From VRUE01 sp963718755 (lineage in GTDB: Bacteria > Actinomycetota > Thermoleophilia > Solirubrobacterales > 70-9): 64,000 nt of DNA. This document shows, one piece after another, positions 26,522 to 35,049 of this stretch. The translations under genes and the position numbers were made by a program. Every line of letters starts with the position of its first letter. Positions within the stretch are counted from its first letter, which is position 1. The DNA lies in NCBI GenBank assembly GCA_963718755.1, contig OY970376.1, forward strand, positions 682,001 through 746,000, in the 5' to 3' direction. Under the pieces are notes generated by a model. The model worked only from the letters and a program-made list of their open reading frames with translations. It was not told the DNA's origin and made no database searches.

Positions 26522-28915
26522 GTGATGCCGCCAGGGAAAACGCGCCGCCACCGGGCGGGGGGCTCGATCGCCCGCCACCGCGCGAGCGCCTGCTCGATCG
26601 CCGCCCTCGCATTGCTCGGGACCCTCTCCCCTGCCTCGACCTGGGCGGCCGCTCAGCGCCCCGGCGACGGCGACCTCTCGCCGCGTCTGACCAAGCTGGC
26701 GAAGCCCTCGGTGCGCACCCTGTCGCTTGCCAAGCAGGCACGAGCCCTGGGGGTTGCGCCAGACGGGCCCGGCAGCCTGCTGCGCGATGCCAACCGCGTC
26801 CTGGTCACGGTCCGTTTCAATCGTGGCGTGGTTGCGGGGGCGAGCGACCTGCGCGCCACCGGCAGCAAGGTGGTCGATATCAGTCGCCGATATCGCACGG
26901 TTACTGTGGCGGCGAGCCCCGTCGAGTTGCACCGGCTCGCCGACGTACCGCACGTCATCGGCGCCACCGAGGTACTCGCGCCAATGGTCCACGGGACCGA
27001 AAGCCCCGGTCCAGTCACGGCGGCGGTGACCCCGTGCTTCGGCGCAGCCACCTCCGAGGGGGACGTTCAGCTACGCGCGCAGGAAGCCCGTGAAATGTTC
27101 AACGTCGACGGCATGGGGGTGACGGTTGGAATCCTCTCGGATTCGTTCAACCAGGACCTGGAAGCGGCCACCGACGCCGGCGAAGACGTCGCCCGTGGCG
27201 ATCTGCCGGGCCCCGGGAATCCATGCGAATGGGAAGAAGCCACCGCGGTTCTCGACGACTCCGAAACCGATGGCGAGGACGAGGGACGCGCGATGGCGCA
27301 GATCGTCCACGACCTCGCGCCGGGGGCCAAGCTCGCCTTCGCCACGGCCTTTACGCCGGACGTGTTCGGCTTTGCCGACAACGTCAGGAAACTCGCCGAA
27401 CCGATCGGTTCCGGCGGTGCAGAGGCAGACGTGATCGTCGACGACGTCCTCTTCTTCGAAGAGCCCTTCTTTCAGGAAGGCCCGGTCGGCGTGGCGGCGA
27501 GGGAAGTCACCGAAGCCGGAGCCACCTACTTTTCCGCGGCCGGCAACAACAACCTGATCAAAGGGGGCAAAGACATTGCCTCATGGGAGGCGCCGGAATT
27601 CCGCGACACCGGTAGCTGTCCAGCTGGCGTACCTGTATTTGCAGATCACTGCGTGGACTTCAACCCGGAAGCCGCCGCCGATCCCACCTTCGGATTGAAA
27701 GTGGCCCCCGGAGCCAAGCTGCAGGTAGATCTGCAGTGGGCCCAGCCATGGAACGGCGTCACGACCGACCTCGACGCCTATCTCCTGAACTCGTCCAGCA
27801 ACCTGCTCGCGGTATCCGAAAACTTCAACGTCACGTCAACCAAGATGCCTTTCGAGTTCCTTTCCTGGACCAACACGACCGGCGCACTCCAGACCGTAAG
27901 GGTCGCGATCAACCGTTGCGACTCGTTCTGCGGGGGGGCAAACGGCGGCGATACCTCCTCACCGCGGTTGAAGTTCGTCCTCTTCCAAAACGGCGGCGGA
28001 GTCACTGAAACGGAGTACGAAGAATCCTCAGGCGAAGACGTTATCGGCCCAACGATCTTCGGTCACAACGGCGCTGCGGAGACGATGAGCACCGGCGCGA
28101 TTCGCTACAACGCGAGCGCAGCGCCGGAGGCCTTTTCGTCCCGCGGCCCGGTCACGCACTACTTCGGTCCGGTTGAAGGCCCGGCACCCGCCCTCCCGCT
28201 TGGATCGCCGCAGGCCCTGGCCAAGCCAGATCTCGTCACCACCGACGGGGGAGCCAATACCTTCTTCGGCACCTGCTTCTCGGATGTCTGGCGGTTCTTC
28301 GGCACCTCAGCGTCAGCGCCCCACGCGGCCGCGATCGCGGCGCTCCAGCGCCAGGCTGAACCTTCAGCCACGCCGACCGCTTTGAAGCAGGCTCAGCGAG
28401 AAAGCGGGGTGGCTGTCGGCAGCTTTCCGCCCGAGGCAGTCGGCGCCGGCATGCTGGACGCCGTCGTCGCAATCGAAAAACTCGGCGTAACTCCGTCTTC
28501 GCCATCGCTCCCCGAACCTGCACCCTCTCCGATTTCCTGTACGCCGGAACCAGAACCGGAACCAGAACCAAAACCGGAGCCCCCGAAGCCCCCCGATCCC
28601 GAGCCAGATAACCCACCTCCCCCGCCCCCGGACACCTCAGCACCGGCCACCCTCCTGCTCCAGCGTCCCCCCAAGGTGCTGCGCACCACCGGCCGCAGCG
28701 TCAAGGTCACGTTCAAATTTGACTCCGACGAGTCCGGTGTGACCTTCCTTTGCAAGTTCGACCGCAAAACGTTCCGTATCTGCCTGCGAAGGACGGTGCG
28801 GAGCTTCGCACTCGGCCCGCATGTGCTGCGCGTCAAGGCCCGCGATGTGGCCGGAAACATCGACCCAACGCCCGCCGTTTACCGCTTCATGGTGAAGCAG
28901 GTGGCGGGCGGTTGA
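26522..28915 (+). CDS. Secreted subtilase-like protease with atypical catalytic motif
   Basis: 797 residues (GTG 26522; ATG 26525 is an alternative). A signal-peptide-like segment spans about residues 25-47, then a prodomain-like region. The peptidase domain has an Asp strand (VTVGILSDSFN), an oxyanion Asn (SAAGNNN) and the Ser motif (FFGTSASAPH, about residue 600). Where subtilisins have HGT, this sequence has DEGRAMAQIVHD, so the usual catalytic His is replaced by an acidic residue, as in S53-like members of the clan. After a PEPEPEP/PPPP linker comes a C-terminal Ig-like domain with two cysteines (VTFLCKFD...FRICLRR). Likely exported; activity inferred. Confidence 0.8.
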   Translation: MMPPGKTRRHRAGGSIARHRASACSIAALALLGTLSPASTWAAAQRPGDGDLSPRLTKLAKPSVRTLSLAKQARALGVAPDGPGSLLRDANRVLVTVRFNRGVVAGASDLRATGSKVVDISRRYRTVTVAASPVELHRLADVPHVIGATEVLAPMVHGTESPGPVTAAVTPCFGAATSEGDVQLRAQEAREMFNVDGMGVTVGILSDSFNQDLEAATDAGEDVARGDLPGPGNPCEWEEATAVLDDSETDGEDEGRAMAQIVHDLAPGAKLAFATAFTPDVFGFADNVRKLAEPIGSGGAEADVIVDDVLFFEEPFFQEGPVGVAAREVTEAGATYFSAAGNNNLIKGGKDIASWEAPEFRDTGSCPAGVPVFADHCVDFNPEAAADPTFGLKVAPGAKLQVDLQWAQPWNGVTTDLDAYLLNSSSNLLAVSENFNVTSTKMPFEFLSWTNTTGALQTVRVAINRCDSFCGGANGGDTSSPRLKFVLFQNGGGVTETEYEESSGEDVIGPTIFGHNGAAETMSTGAIRYNASAAPEAFSSRGPVTHYFGPVEGPAPALPLGSPQALAKPDLVTTDGGANTFFGTCFSDVWRFFGTSASAPHAAAIAALQRQAEPSATPTALKQAQRESGVAVGSFPPEAVGAGMLDAVVAIEKLGVTPSSPSLPEPAPSPISCTPEPEPEPEPKPEPPKPPDPEPDNPPPPPPDTSAPATLLLQRPPKVLRTTGRSVKVTFKFDSDESGVTFLCKFDRKTFRICLRRTVRSFALGPHVLRVKARDVAGNIDPTPAVYRFMVKQVAGG

Positions 28916-28916
28916 G

Positions 28917-29611
28917 CTAGCGATCAGCGGCCCGAGTCGCCCCACCCCGCCGCATAATCCAATGGCCGGCCAACAACAGGGCCAATAGGGCGGCGGCGCT
29001 GCCGAGGACCAGCGGATCGGTGAAGCTGAGGCCCTCGAGGCGGGTGCCGAAGTAGACCGAGAGGGCGGTGATCGGCAGGTAGCCGAGGGTCGTCGTCCAG
29101 ACGAAGCGCCAGAGCGGACGCGGGCGGCGCCTGCTGCGTAGGAGACGAGGCTGAAGGGCAGGATCGGGATCAGGCGCACCGCCAGCATCAGGGTGGCGCC
29201 ACCGCGCTCGATCGTCGCCTCGGTCCGCTCGAAGCGCTCGGCGCCGAACCAGCGGTCGAGCAGCGGCCGCGCCACAGAGCGCCCGATCGCGAAGCAGAGC
29301 AACCCCGAGGCCAGCCAGCTGACCATCATCAGCGCCAAGGCCGGGAAGAAGCCGTAGACGAAGCCGGCCGCCGCGTCGATGATCTCGGCCGGGTAGAAGA
29401 CCACCGCGTGGATCAGCGCCAGGGCGAAGATCAAGAGTGGGCCGACGGCGCCGAGGTCCTCGATCCGGCCCCGCACTTCCGCGGTGTCGCCGCGCACCGC
29501 CGCCTCGAAGGCATCGCGCAGCTCCGGGATCGCCAGCACCATCGCTGCCATCAGGGCGATGCCGCCGAGCGTGACCGCGACCGCTGCGAGCGAGGGTCGC
29601 GGCGCCTCCAT
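28917..29611 (-). pseudogene. TVP38/TMEM64-family membrane protein, frameshifted
   Basis: The frame from ATG 29611 gives the N-terminal membrane segments, the conserved IHAVVFYPAEIIDAAAGFVY and GRSVARPLLDRWFG region, up to SLVSYAAGAAR. It then runs into unrelated sequence. The family C-terminus (PLWRFVWTTTLGYLPITALS ... HWIMRRG) is in the -1 frame and ends at 28917. One missing base around 29117 (probably a C in GTCCG) accounts for it; the restored protein would be about 231 residues, normal for the family. The ATG overlaps the recD2 stop (TGATG). True mutation or sequencing error cannot be told apart here. Confidence 0.8.
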
Positions 29612-31749
29612 CAGCCGCGCAAGCGCTCGGCCAGGGCCGAGTGGCGGCTGCCGCTGTCGTCGCGGCGAATTGCCATCTCCAGGGCAGCGGGGTCACCGAC
29701 CAGGACGCAATTGCTGCGGGCGCGGGTGATCGCCGTGTAGAGCAGGGGCCGGGTCAGCATGCGGGCGTGGGAGCGGTGGCAAACACCGACCACGACGGGG
29801 ACCTCGCAGCCCTGCGCCTTGTGGACCGAGATCGCGTAGGCGAGTCGCAGGGTCGCCGTCTCCCCGTAGGGGATGACCAGCGAGCCGCCCTCGTCGGTAT
29901 CGACGACGATCGACTCCTCCCCCGGATCGTCCTCGCGCAGGAAGACGATTGAGCCGTTCATCAGCCCCAGCTCATGCGAGTTGCGGGTCTGAATCAGGCG
30001 GTCGCCGATGCGGAAGCGCTCGCTGACCGCGGCCTTGCCGTCCGGGTTGAGCCGCCCTTGCAGGCGCTCGTTCAGCACGTCGATCCCGACCGCCCCTTTG
30101 TACATCGGCGCCAGCACCTGCACCTCCCGGATCGGATCGACCCCGAAGCTCGCCGGCGCCCGCTCGGCGACCACCTCGACCACGGTCTCGAGCGCCCGCT
30201 CGGGGCTCGGCCGGTCGATGAAGAAGAAGTCGTGCTCCTGGTCGGCGGCCGGCTCCAGGTGCGGCTGCCGGCCCTGGTTGATCTCGTGGGCGGCGGTGGT
30301 GATCATCGAGCGCGCCGCCTGGCGGAAGATCTGGGTGAGGCGGACGACGGGAGCGACCTCGGAGGCGATCAGATCCTCGAACGGCTTGCCGGCGCCGATC
30401 GGCGGCAGCTGGTCGGCGTCGCCGACGAAGACGACGTGGGTCGACTCGGCGAGGCCACCGAGCAGCACCTCGATCAGGCGCAGGTTCAACATCGAGGCCT
30501 CGTCGACGACGACCAGGTCCGCGGGCAGCGGACGACCGGCCCGGAAGGCCGGCTCGCGGCCGGGCATCCACTCGAGCAGCCGGTGGATCGTCTGCGCCTC
30601 GTGACCGGTCGCCTCCTCCATGCGGCGGGCGGCGCGGCCGGTTGGCGCGCAGAGGGCGATCGAGACATCGGCGCGCACCGCCTCGGCGACGATCGCCTTG
30701 GTGCAGGCGGTCTTGCCGACGCCCGGTCCACCGGTCAAAACCGAGATCCGCGCCGCGAAGGCCCCCTGCACCGCCGCCCACTGCTCGTCGGTGAGTTTGG
30801 CCTCGTCCTCGACGTCCTCCGGCGGCGAGCCCCCCGGGTCGTGCTCGAGATGCGGCGGCGCCGCGACCCGGCTGGTCAGGGTCTCGGCGACGGCCAGCTC
30901 GCTGGCGTGGGTCAACTCGCGGTAGGCGCGTCCTTCGTCGAGCAACAAGCCGCGTGCCTGCCCGGGGACGTCGGGATCGGGCTGGAGGCCGATCAGCTTC
31001 GCGGTGCGTCGGTTGAGCTCATCGACCGGCAGGTAGGTATTGCCCTGCTGTTCGGCCTCCGAGAGGGCGAAGACCGCGGCGGCCTGGGCACGGCGATCGG
31101 ACTCGGGCGGCACGTCGGCGGCGAGGGCGATCTTGTCGGCGCGGGCGAAACCAACCCCGGCGACCTCGGTAAGCCGGTAGGGATCCTCATGCAGGACCAC
31201 CATCGAGCGCTCGCCGAAGCGGGCGTGGATCGGCGCTGCCAGGTGGGCCAGGCCGTGCGGGGCAAGCTGCACATGCAGATCGCGGATAGCTCGCGAGGCG
31301 TGCCAGGACTCGGTCGCCGCCACCGCCTGCTCGGCGCTGACCCCGCGCAAGCTGGCGAATACCCCCACTGGGTCGGCGGCGATCGCGCCCAGAACCCCCT
31401 CGCCATGCTCGTCGACCAGACGCTCGGCGCGGGCCGGACCGATGTGGCGCAGGCTGGTCAGGTAAGCGATCTGCCCCTCGCGATCGGCCGGGTCGAGCGG
31501 CAGCGCACCGCGTGCTTTCAGCTGACGCCCGTAGCGCGAGTGGGTCTGCCAGTCGCCACTCACTTCGGCTCGCTCACCCGCGCTCAGGTGAGCAACCGGG
31601 CCGACCAGGGCAAAACCCTCACCGGACTCGGCGTCCTGCACCTCGAGCACCGCGTAACCGTCGTCCTCGGCGCTGAAGATGACGCCGAGCACCTCGACCG
31701 TGCCCGTAAAAGCAGCCGCGTCGGCGTCGAAGAGCGTGGTTGCGTCCAT
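29611..31749 (-). CDS. recD2: RecD2-type ATP-dependent DNA helicase
   Basis: About 712 residues from ATG 31749 (MDATTLFDAD). An OB-like N-terminal domain (GVIFSAEDDGYAVLEVQ) is followed by a helix-hairpin-helix region (LRHIGPARAERLVDEHG), then SF1B helicase motifs: Walker A TGGPGVGKT, Walker B VVVDEASML, and the C-terminal UvrD-like part ending in YAISVHKAQGCEVP and TRARSNCVLVGD. RecD2 proteins are 5'-3' helicases acting in repair without RecBC. The stop overlaps the TVP38 ATG. Palindrome A lies just upstream (31792-31836). Confidence 0.92.
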   Translation of the reverse strand: MDATTLFDADAAAFTGTVEVLGVIFSAEDDGYAVLEVQDAESGEGFALVGPVAHLSAGERAEVSGDWQTHSRYGRQLKARGALPLDPADREGQIAYLTSLRHIGPARAERLVDEHGEGVLGAIAADPVGVFASLRGVSAEQAVAATESWHASRAIRDLHVQLAPHGLAHLAAPIHARFGERSMVVLHEDPYRLTEVAGVGFARADKIALAADVPPESDRRAQAAAVFALSEAEQQGNTYLPVDELNRRTAKLIGLQPDPDVPGQARGLLLDEGRAYRELTHASELAVAETLTSRVAAPPHLEHDPGGSPPEDVEDEAKLTDEQWAAVQGAFAARISVLTGGPGVGKTACTKAIVAEAVRADVSIALCAPTGRAARRMEEATGHEAQTIHRLLEWMPGREPAFRAGRPLPADLVVVDEASMLNLRLIEVLLGGLAESTHVVFVGDADQLPPIGAGKPFEDLIASEVAPVVRLTQIFRQAARSMITTAAHEINQGRQPHLEPAADQEHDFFFIDRPSPERALETVVEVVAERAPASFGVDPIREVQVLAPMYKGAVGIDVLNERLQGRLNPDGKAAVSERFRIGDRLIQTRNSHELGLMNGSIVFLREDDPGEESIVVDTDEGGSLVIPYGETATLRLAYAISVHKAQGCEVPVVVGVCHRSHARMLTRPLLYTAITRARSNCVLVGDPAALEMAIRRDDSGSRHSALAERLRG

Positions 31750-31791
31750 GCCGTCAAAGCTAGCCGGAGCGGCACTCGGACGTCTAGCACC

Positions 31792-31836
31792 CGCGGTCGA
31801 GCTTTGAGCCGCATAGCGACTCAAAGCTCGACCGCG
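31792..31836. repeat. Dispersed palindrome family 1, copy A
   Basis: A perfect 17-bp stem, CGCGGTCGAGCTTTGAG (31792-31808) with 31820-31836, and loop CCGCATAGCGA. It contains the stop codon of the nuclease-like gene at 31821 and lies upstream of recD2. Related copies are at 32777, 48729 and 61650; all share GCGGTCGAG arms, and A, B and C share a CGCTATGCG loop (ATGC is changed to ATCC in D). Confidence 0.85.
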
Positions 31837-32798
31837 CTCCTGAGACGCCGCTGCATCGCGCGCCGCTGCGCCAGGAGTCGCGCAATCCGCTCAATCACCT
31901 GGTTCGGTTCGCGATTCAGTCGCCGATCGGTGATCCGAATCATCTCGACGTCATGCAACTTCAGGTTCTCCTGACGCTCGCGATCGCGCTCGAAGGCCTG
32001 CTGAGAGCCATGCGTCTCATAGGTATCCAGTTCGACCGCGAAGCGCTCCTCCGGCCAATAGAAGTCCAGCTCATAGCCGGCCTCGACGAAGCCCGTGGTC
32101 GGCCGGGGCAGGCCGGCGGCAATCACGAGCTCGCGAAGCCGGCGCTCTGCGCCCGAACGAGTGAAGGGAGCTGGCCGATACGCGTCGAGCGCACGGCGCA
32201 GGCGACCGACCCCGGGATGGCCGCGAGTGCGCGTCAGCAGCGCCTCGAAGTGGCGCAGATCGAAAAGACGAAGCTCCTCCGCCCGCTCGAGGAGCCGCAT
32301 GAGCTGCCTTGCTCGCAACGTCGCAGCGAGGTCAAGCGCCGTCCGCGGAACGGCCGTGACTGGAATGCGGTCGATCTCGTCGCGATCCTCGGCCACCAGC
32401 GCTTGGGAGTGATGCAACCTGATCGGCGGCCGAGGGGCGCGACGGCCGGGCGCAGTGACCGAGATCGGTATCGGGGACCAACGAGCGATGCCCCAAAGCC
32501 ACGCGGCGGAGTGATGGCTGAGCAGTGCGTTGGGGCCGCAGGCCAAGACTGCGGCGAGACATTTTCCGTGAGCTGAAAGACCCGTATGGCCAACCGCATA
32601 GACGCCGCGGTAGAGACGGGGAAGCCGCCCGCACTTCGACGCACGGGTCACGGCGCTCGGCGAGTAGCCGAGCAGGTCGACCATCTGCCGGAGCGAGACC
32701 ACGCCGTGCTGCCGCCTCGCCAACTCGGCCAAGGCACCGTCGTCAGCCCCCTTGGCCCGCGTTGCCCCGGCTGCTTGCGGTCGAGGTTCGGGTCGCAT
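31821..32798 (-). CDS. AbiEi-like N-terminal plus DUF559/VSR-like nuclease protein
   Basis: About 325 residues from ATG 32798 (MRPEPRPQAAG), which lies inside palindrome B. The N-terminal part (LARRQHGVVSLRQMVDLLG...YRGVYAVGHT) is a winged-helix of the AbiEi_4 antitoxin kind. The C-terminal part (YELDFYWPEERFAVELDTYETHG ... RDRERQENL) resembles DUF559/VSR endonucleases of the PD-(D/E)XK fold. The combination is common in actinobacteria and is of unknown function; defence or DNA mobility are possibilities. It has no AbiEii partner here. Both ends of the gene sit in copies of the same palindrome. Confidence 0.75.
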   Translation of the reverse strand: MRPEPRPQAAGATRAKGADDGALAELARRQHGVVSLRQMVDLLGYSPSAVTRASKCGRLPRLYRGVYAVGHTGLSAHGKCLAAVLACGPNALLSHHSAAWLWGIARWSPIPISVTAPGRRAPRPPIRLHHSQALVAEDRDEIDRIPVTAVPRTALDLAATLRARQLMRLLERAEELRLFDLRHFEALLTRTRGHPGVGRLRRALDAYRPAPFTRSGAERRLRELVIAAGLPRPTTGFVEAGYELDFYWPEERFAVELDTYETHGSQQAFERDRERQENLKLHDVEMIRITDRRLNREPNQVIERIARLLAQRRAMQRRLRSAVEL

Positions 32799-32819
32799 AG
32801 CGGTTCTAAGCTCGACCGC
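32777..32819. repeat. Dispersed palindrome family 1, copy B
   Basis: Arms GCGGTCGAG (32777-32785) and CTCGACCGC (32811-32819), with partial pairing inside (GGTTCGGGTCGC / GCGGTTCTAAGC). The loop contains the start codon of the nuclease-like gene as CGCTATGCGACCC on the minus strand. Confidence 0.8.
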
Positions 32820-32946
32820 ACCCCTTTCTCTCCCCCCGTGAACGCATTTTCGGCCCGTGACCGGGCCAGGGATACTTTGGAATCCAAAGTGCGCCAAGAT
32901 GCCGGTATGCAAAACGGCCCGCCGGGCCAAGACCGGGAGGAAGAGA

Positions 32947-33339
32947 ATGAGCACGCACGCGGTAAAGAAGATCGACGAGATGGAGGCGATCTACCTGGGC
33001 TCCTTCAAGCGCGCCCGGGCGGAGCTGGGGGTCGAGTCGTTCGGCATGCAGATCATCGACATGCCGCCAAACTTCGAGAACTACCCCGAGCACGATCACG
33101 CCGAAGACGGCCAGGAGGAGGTCTTCATGGCGCTGCGCGGCGGCGGCGAGATCGAGATCGACGGCGAGCGCTTCCCGCTCGACACCGACCACGTCGCCCG
33201 CGTCTCCGCCGGCACCAAGCGCAAGGTCTGGCCCGGCCCCGACGGCATTCGCGTGCTCGTTCTTGGAGGTGTCCCGGGCGCGGCCTACCAGGCGCCGGAC
33301 AGGTCCAAGCTAGGCGAACCAGATCCGATGGCAAGCTGA
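32947..33339 (+). CDS. Small cupin-domain protein
   Basis: 130 residues from ATG 32947, chosen for the GGGAGG ribosome-binding site 7 bases upstream. A single cupin domain: metal-ligand motif YPEHDHAEDGQEEVFMALRG (His, His, Glu) and the second motif around TDHVARVSAGTKRKVWPGPDG, where the usual His of motif 2 is unclear. Single-domain cupins of this kind are dioxygenase- or isomerase-like or sugar-binding; the substrate is unknown. Flanked by the nuclease gene (divergent) and the HD gene (convergent). Confidence 0.8.
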   Translation: MSTHAVKKIDEMEAIYLGSFKRARAELGVESFGMQIIDMPPNFENYPEHDHAEDGQEEVFMALRGGGEIEIDGERFPLDTDHVARVSAGTKRKVWPGPDGIRVLVLGGVPGAAYQAPDRSKLGEPDPMAS

Positions 33340-33363
33340 GTCAAACGCAGGCGGCGCGCCGGC

Positions 33364-33978
33364 TCAGGCGGAGTCGGCGCGCATCTGCGTGCAGCGCTGG
33401 TCCCAGAGGCCGATCAGCTCCTCGGGCAGGAGTTTGAACAGCGGCTCGTGTTCGTCGGTCTCGAGCAGCATTTCCATGTCGTACTCCCAGACCAGGATCT
33501 GGTGGTCCAGGTCCACCAGCAGCCCCGCGTCGAGCTCCTCCTGCAGGAGGACGTAGTCGTCGCGTGCCTCGATCACGTTGGCAATCTTGTCGGCAGCGAA
33601 GACCCGCTGCGCCTCGATCCCGGTTGCCGCGACCCGGCGGCGAAGCTCGCGCTTGCGCTCCTCGTAGTCGCCGATCTCGAAATCTTCGGTCAGCGCGCAG
33701 ACAATCATCGCCACCTTCATCCCGAAGCGCTCGCGCAGGGCGCTGAGGCGCAATGGGGTGTACTCGAGCGTGTCGTGAAGCAGGCCCGCCGCGATCAGCT
33801 GCTCGTCCATCCGGTGCTCGGCGAGCAGCTCAGCCACGGCCAGCGGGTGCTCGATGAAGGGAACGTCGTCGCCGACGTCGCGCACCGCCCCCGCGTGCAG
33901 CTCTCGCGCTGCCGCGAGCGCCTGGCGAACCAGCCTGGAGCGCTCAGCTATCTCCTCGACCCTGCTAGAGGGGGACAT
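33364..33978 (-). CDS. HD-domain phosphohydrolase, SpoT/MESH1-like
   Basis: 204 residues from ATG 33978 (MSPSSRVEEIAERS); longer readings to 34200 overlap the exchanger gene. HD motif: FIEHPLAVAEL (His), GLLHDTLEYT (His-Asp) and FAADKIANVIEA (Asp), the pattern of RelA/SpoT hydrolase domains and small alarmone hydrolases. No synthetase or TGS domain. A role in hydrolysing (p)ppGpp or another nucleotide is an inference. The promoter region overlaps a sequence with little else between it and 34035. Confidence 0.75.
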   Translation of the reverse strand: MSPSSRVEEIAERSRLVRQALAAARELHAGAVRDVGDDVPFIEHPLAVAELLAEHRMDEQLIAAGLLHDTLEYTPLRLSALRERFGMKVAMIVCALTEDFEIGDYEERKRELRRRVAATGIEAQRVFAADKIANVIEARDDYVLLQEELDAGLLVDLDHQILVWEYDMEMLLETDEHEPLFKLLPEELIGLWDQRCTQMRADSA

Positions 33979-34034
33979 CGTGTCCACCGTAGCGCACTTG
34001 GGTTCCCACCGAAACCCCTCCAGTACCAGAGGCC

Positions 34035-35036
34035 TTAGGCGCGCACGACGACGATCATGATGAAGGCGGCATAGAGGACGAACCAGGTGACCACCGCGGG
34101 CAGGGAGAAGCGGTCGCGGCGGTGCAGCATCTCGTAGGCGAGGAAGCCGCCGGCGAGGCCGAGAACGACGGAGATCGCCGCGTTGGTGCTCAGCGCCCAA
34201 TCGGTGAAGAGCAGGCCGATGCCGAAGGGGATGGTCGACTGGAAGACCATCGCCCCGGTGATGTTGCCGAGGGCGAGCGAGTCCTTGCCCTCGCGCACCC
34301 AGAAGAAGCTATTGACCTTCTCCGGGAGCTCCGTCGCCAGCGGGGCGAGGATCAGCGCGAGCACGACGGCCTCGACGCCGAGGCTGTCGGCGATGTGGAG
34401 CAGCTCCTCGACGAAGAGGTGAGCTCCGCCGACCATCGCCCCCAGCCCGACCAGGAGCTGGATCACGCACAGCGCCACCCCCGGGTTGGTGCGGTACTCG
34501 GCCCGCCGCTCGAAGATCAGCGGGTCAAGCGTCCCGTGGGCCTGCACCTCGCCGCTGCGGCGCAGCGTGCGCCAGATGTAGAACGGATAGGCGAGCAGGA
34601 CGAGGGCGCCGACCGGGTAGCGAACCGCCTCCGGAGCGCCCCAGGCAAGCGCCAGCGAGAGGGCGAAGAAGATCAGGAAGAAGATCAGGTCGCGCTCCAG
34701 GGTCGGCCCGTGCGCGTTCAGTTTCAGCCCCTGCTCGCGGCGCTCCCGGTAGAGGTAGGCGAAGAGGCCGACCAGGCCCATCGCCAGCGTGCCGAGCAGG
34801 AAGGGAGCGCCGACGATCGCGCCGATCGCGACCTGGTCCGCCCCCTCCTTCGCCCCGATCAGCGCCACGATCGCGATCAGCGTCTCCGGCATCGCCGTGC
34901 CGACCGCGGCGAGGACGCTTCCCACGGCCCCTTCGCCGAGCTTGAGCCGGTGGCCGATCCACTCGACCGCGTTGGTGAAGAGCAGTGCTCCGGCGAGGAT
35001 TACCGCGAAGCTGACGAACAGCAGCAGGACGTTCAC
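34035..35036 (-). CDS. CaCA-family sodium/calcium exchanger-like protein
   Basis: 333 residues with about ten membrane segments in two halves. The alpha repeats are seen as GEGAVGSVLAAVGTAMPETL (about residues 34-53) and ALILAPLATELPEKVNS (about 236-252). Each has the acidic residue needed for cation binding. A long hydrophilic loop (EQGLKLNAHGPTLERD) lies between membrane segments. Likely exchanges Ca2+ (or another cation) against Na+ or H+. The stop of the gene is 14 bases from the lipoprotein gene end upstream, so the two may be one transcript. Confidence 0.87.
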   Translation of the reverse strand: MNVLLLFVSFAVILAGALLFTNAVEWIGHRLKLGEGAVGSVLAAVGTAMPETLIAIVALIGAKEGADQVAIGAIVGAPFLLGTLAMGLVGLFAYLYRERREQGLKLNAHGPTLERDLIFFLIFFALSLALAWGAPEAVRYPVGALVLLAYPFYIWRTLRRSGEVQAHGTLDPLIFERRAEYRTNPGVALCVIQLLVGLGAMVGGAHLFVEELLHIADSLGVEAVVLALILAPLATELPEKVNSFFWVREGKDSLALGNITGAMVFQSTIPFGIGLLFTDWALSTNAAISVVLGLAGGFLAYEMLHRRDRFSLPAVVTWFVLYAAFIMIVVVRA

Positions 35037-35049
35037 AGGGAGGCCGCGC

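Noticed and set aside
31584..31814. Open frame starting MRLKARPR inside palindrome A toward recD2
   Set aside because: It is out of frame with recD2, has no homologous look, and the ATG occurs in every palindrome copy with that loop.
29974..31974. 666-residue open frame opposite recD2
   Set aside because: Antisense of an intact helicase; its sequence lacks any motif and crosses the palindrome and the neighbouring gene.
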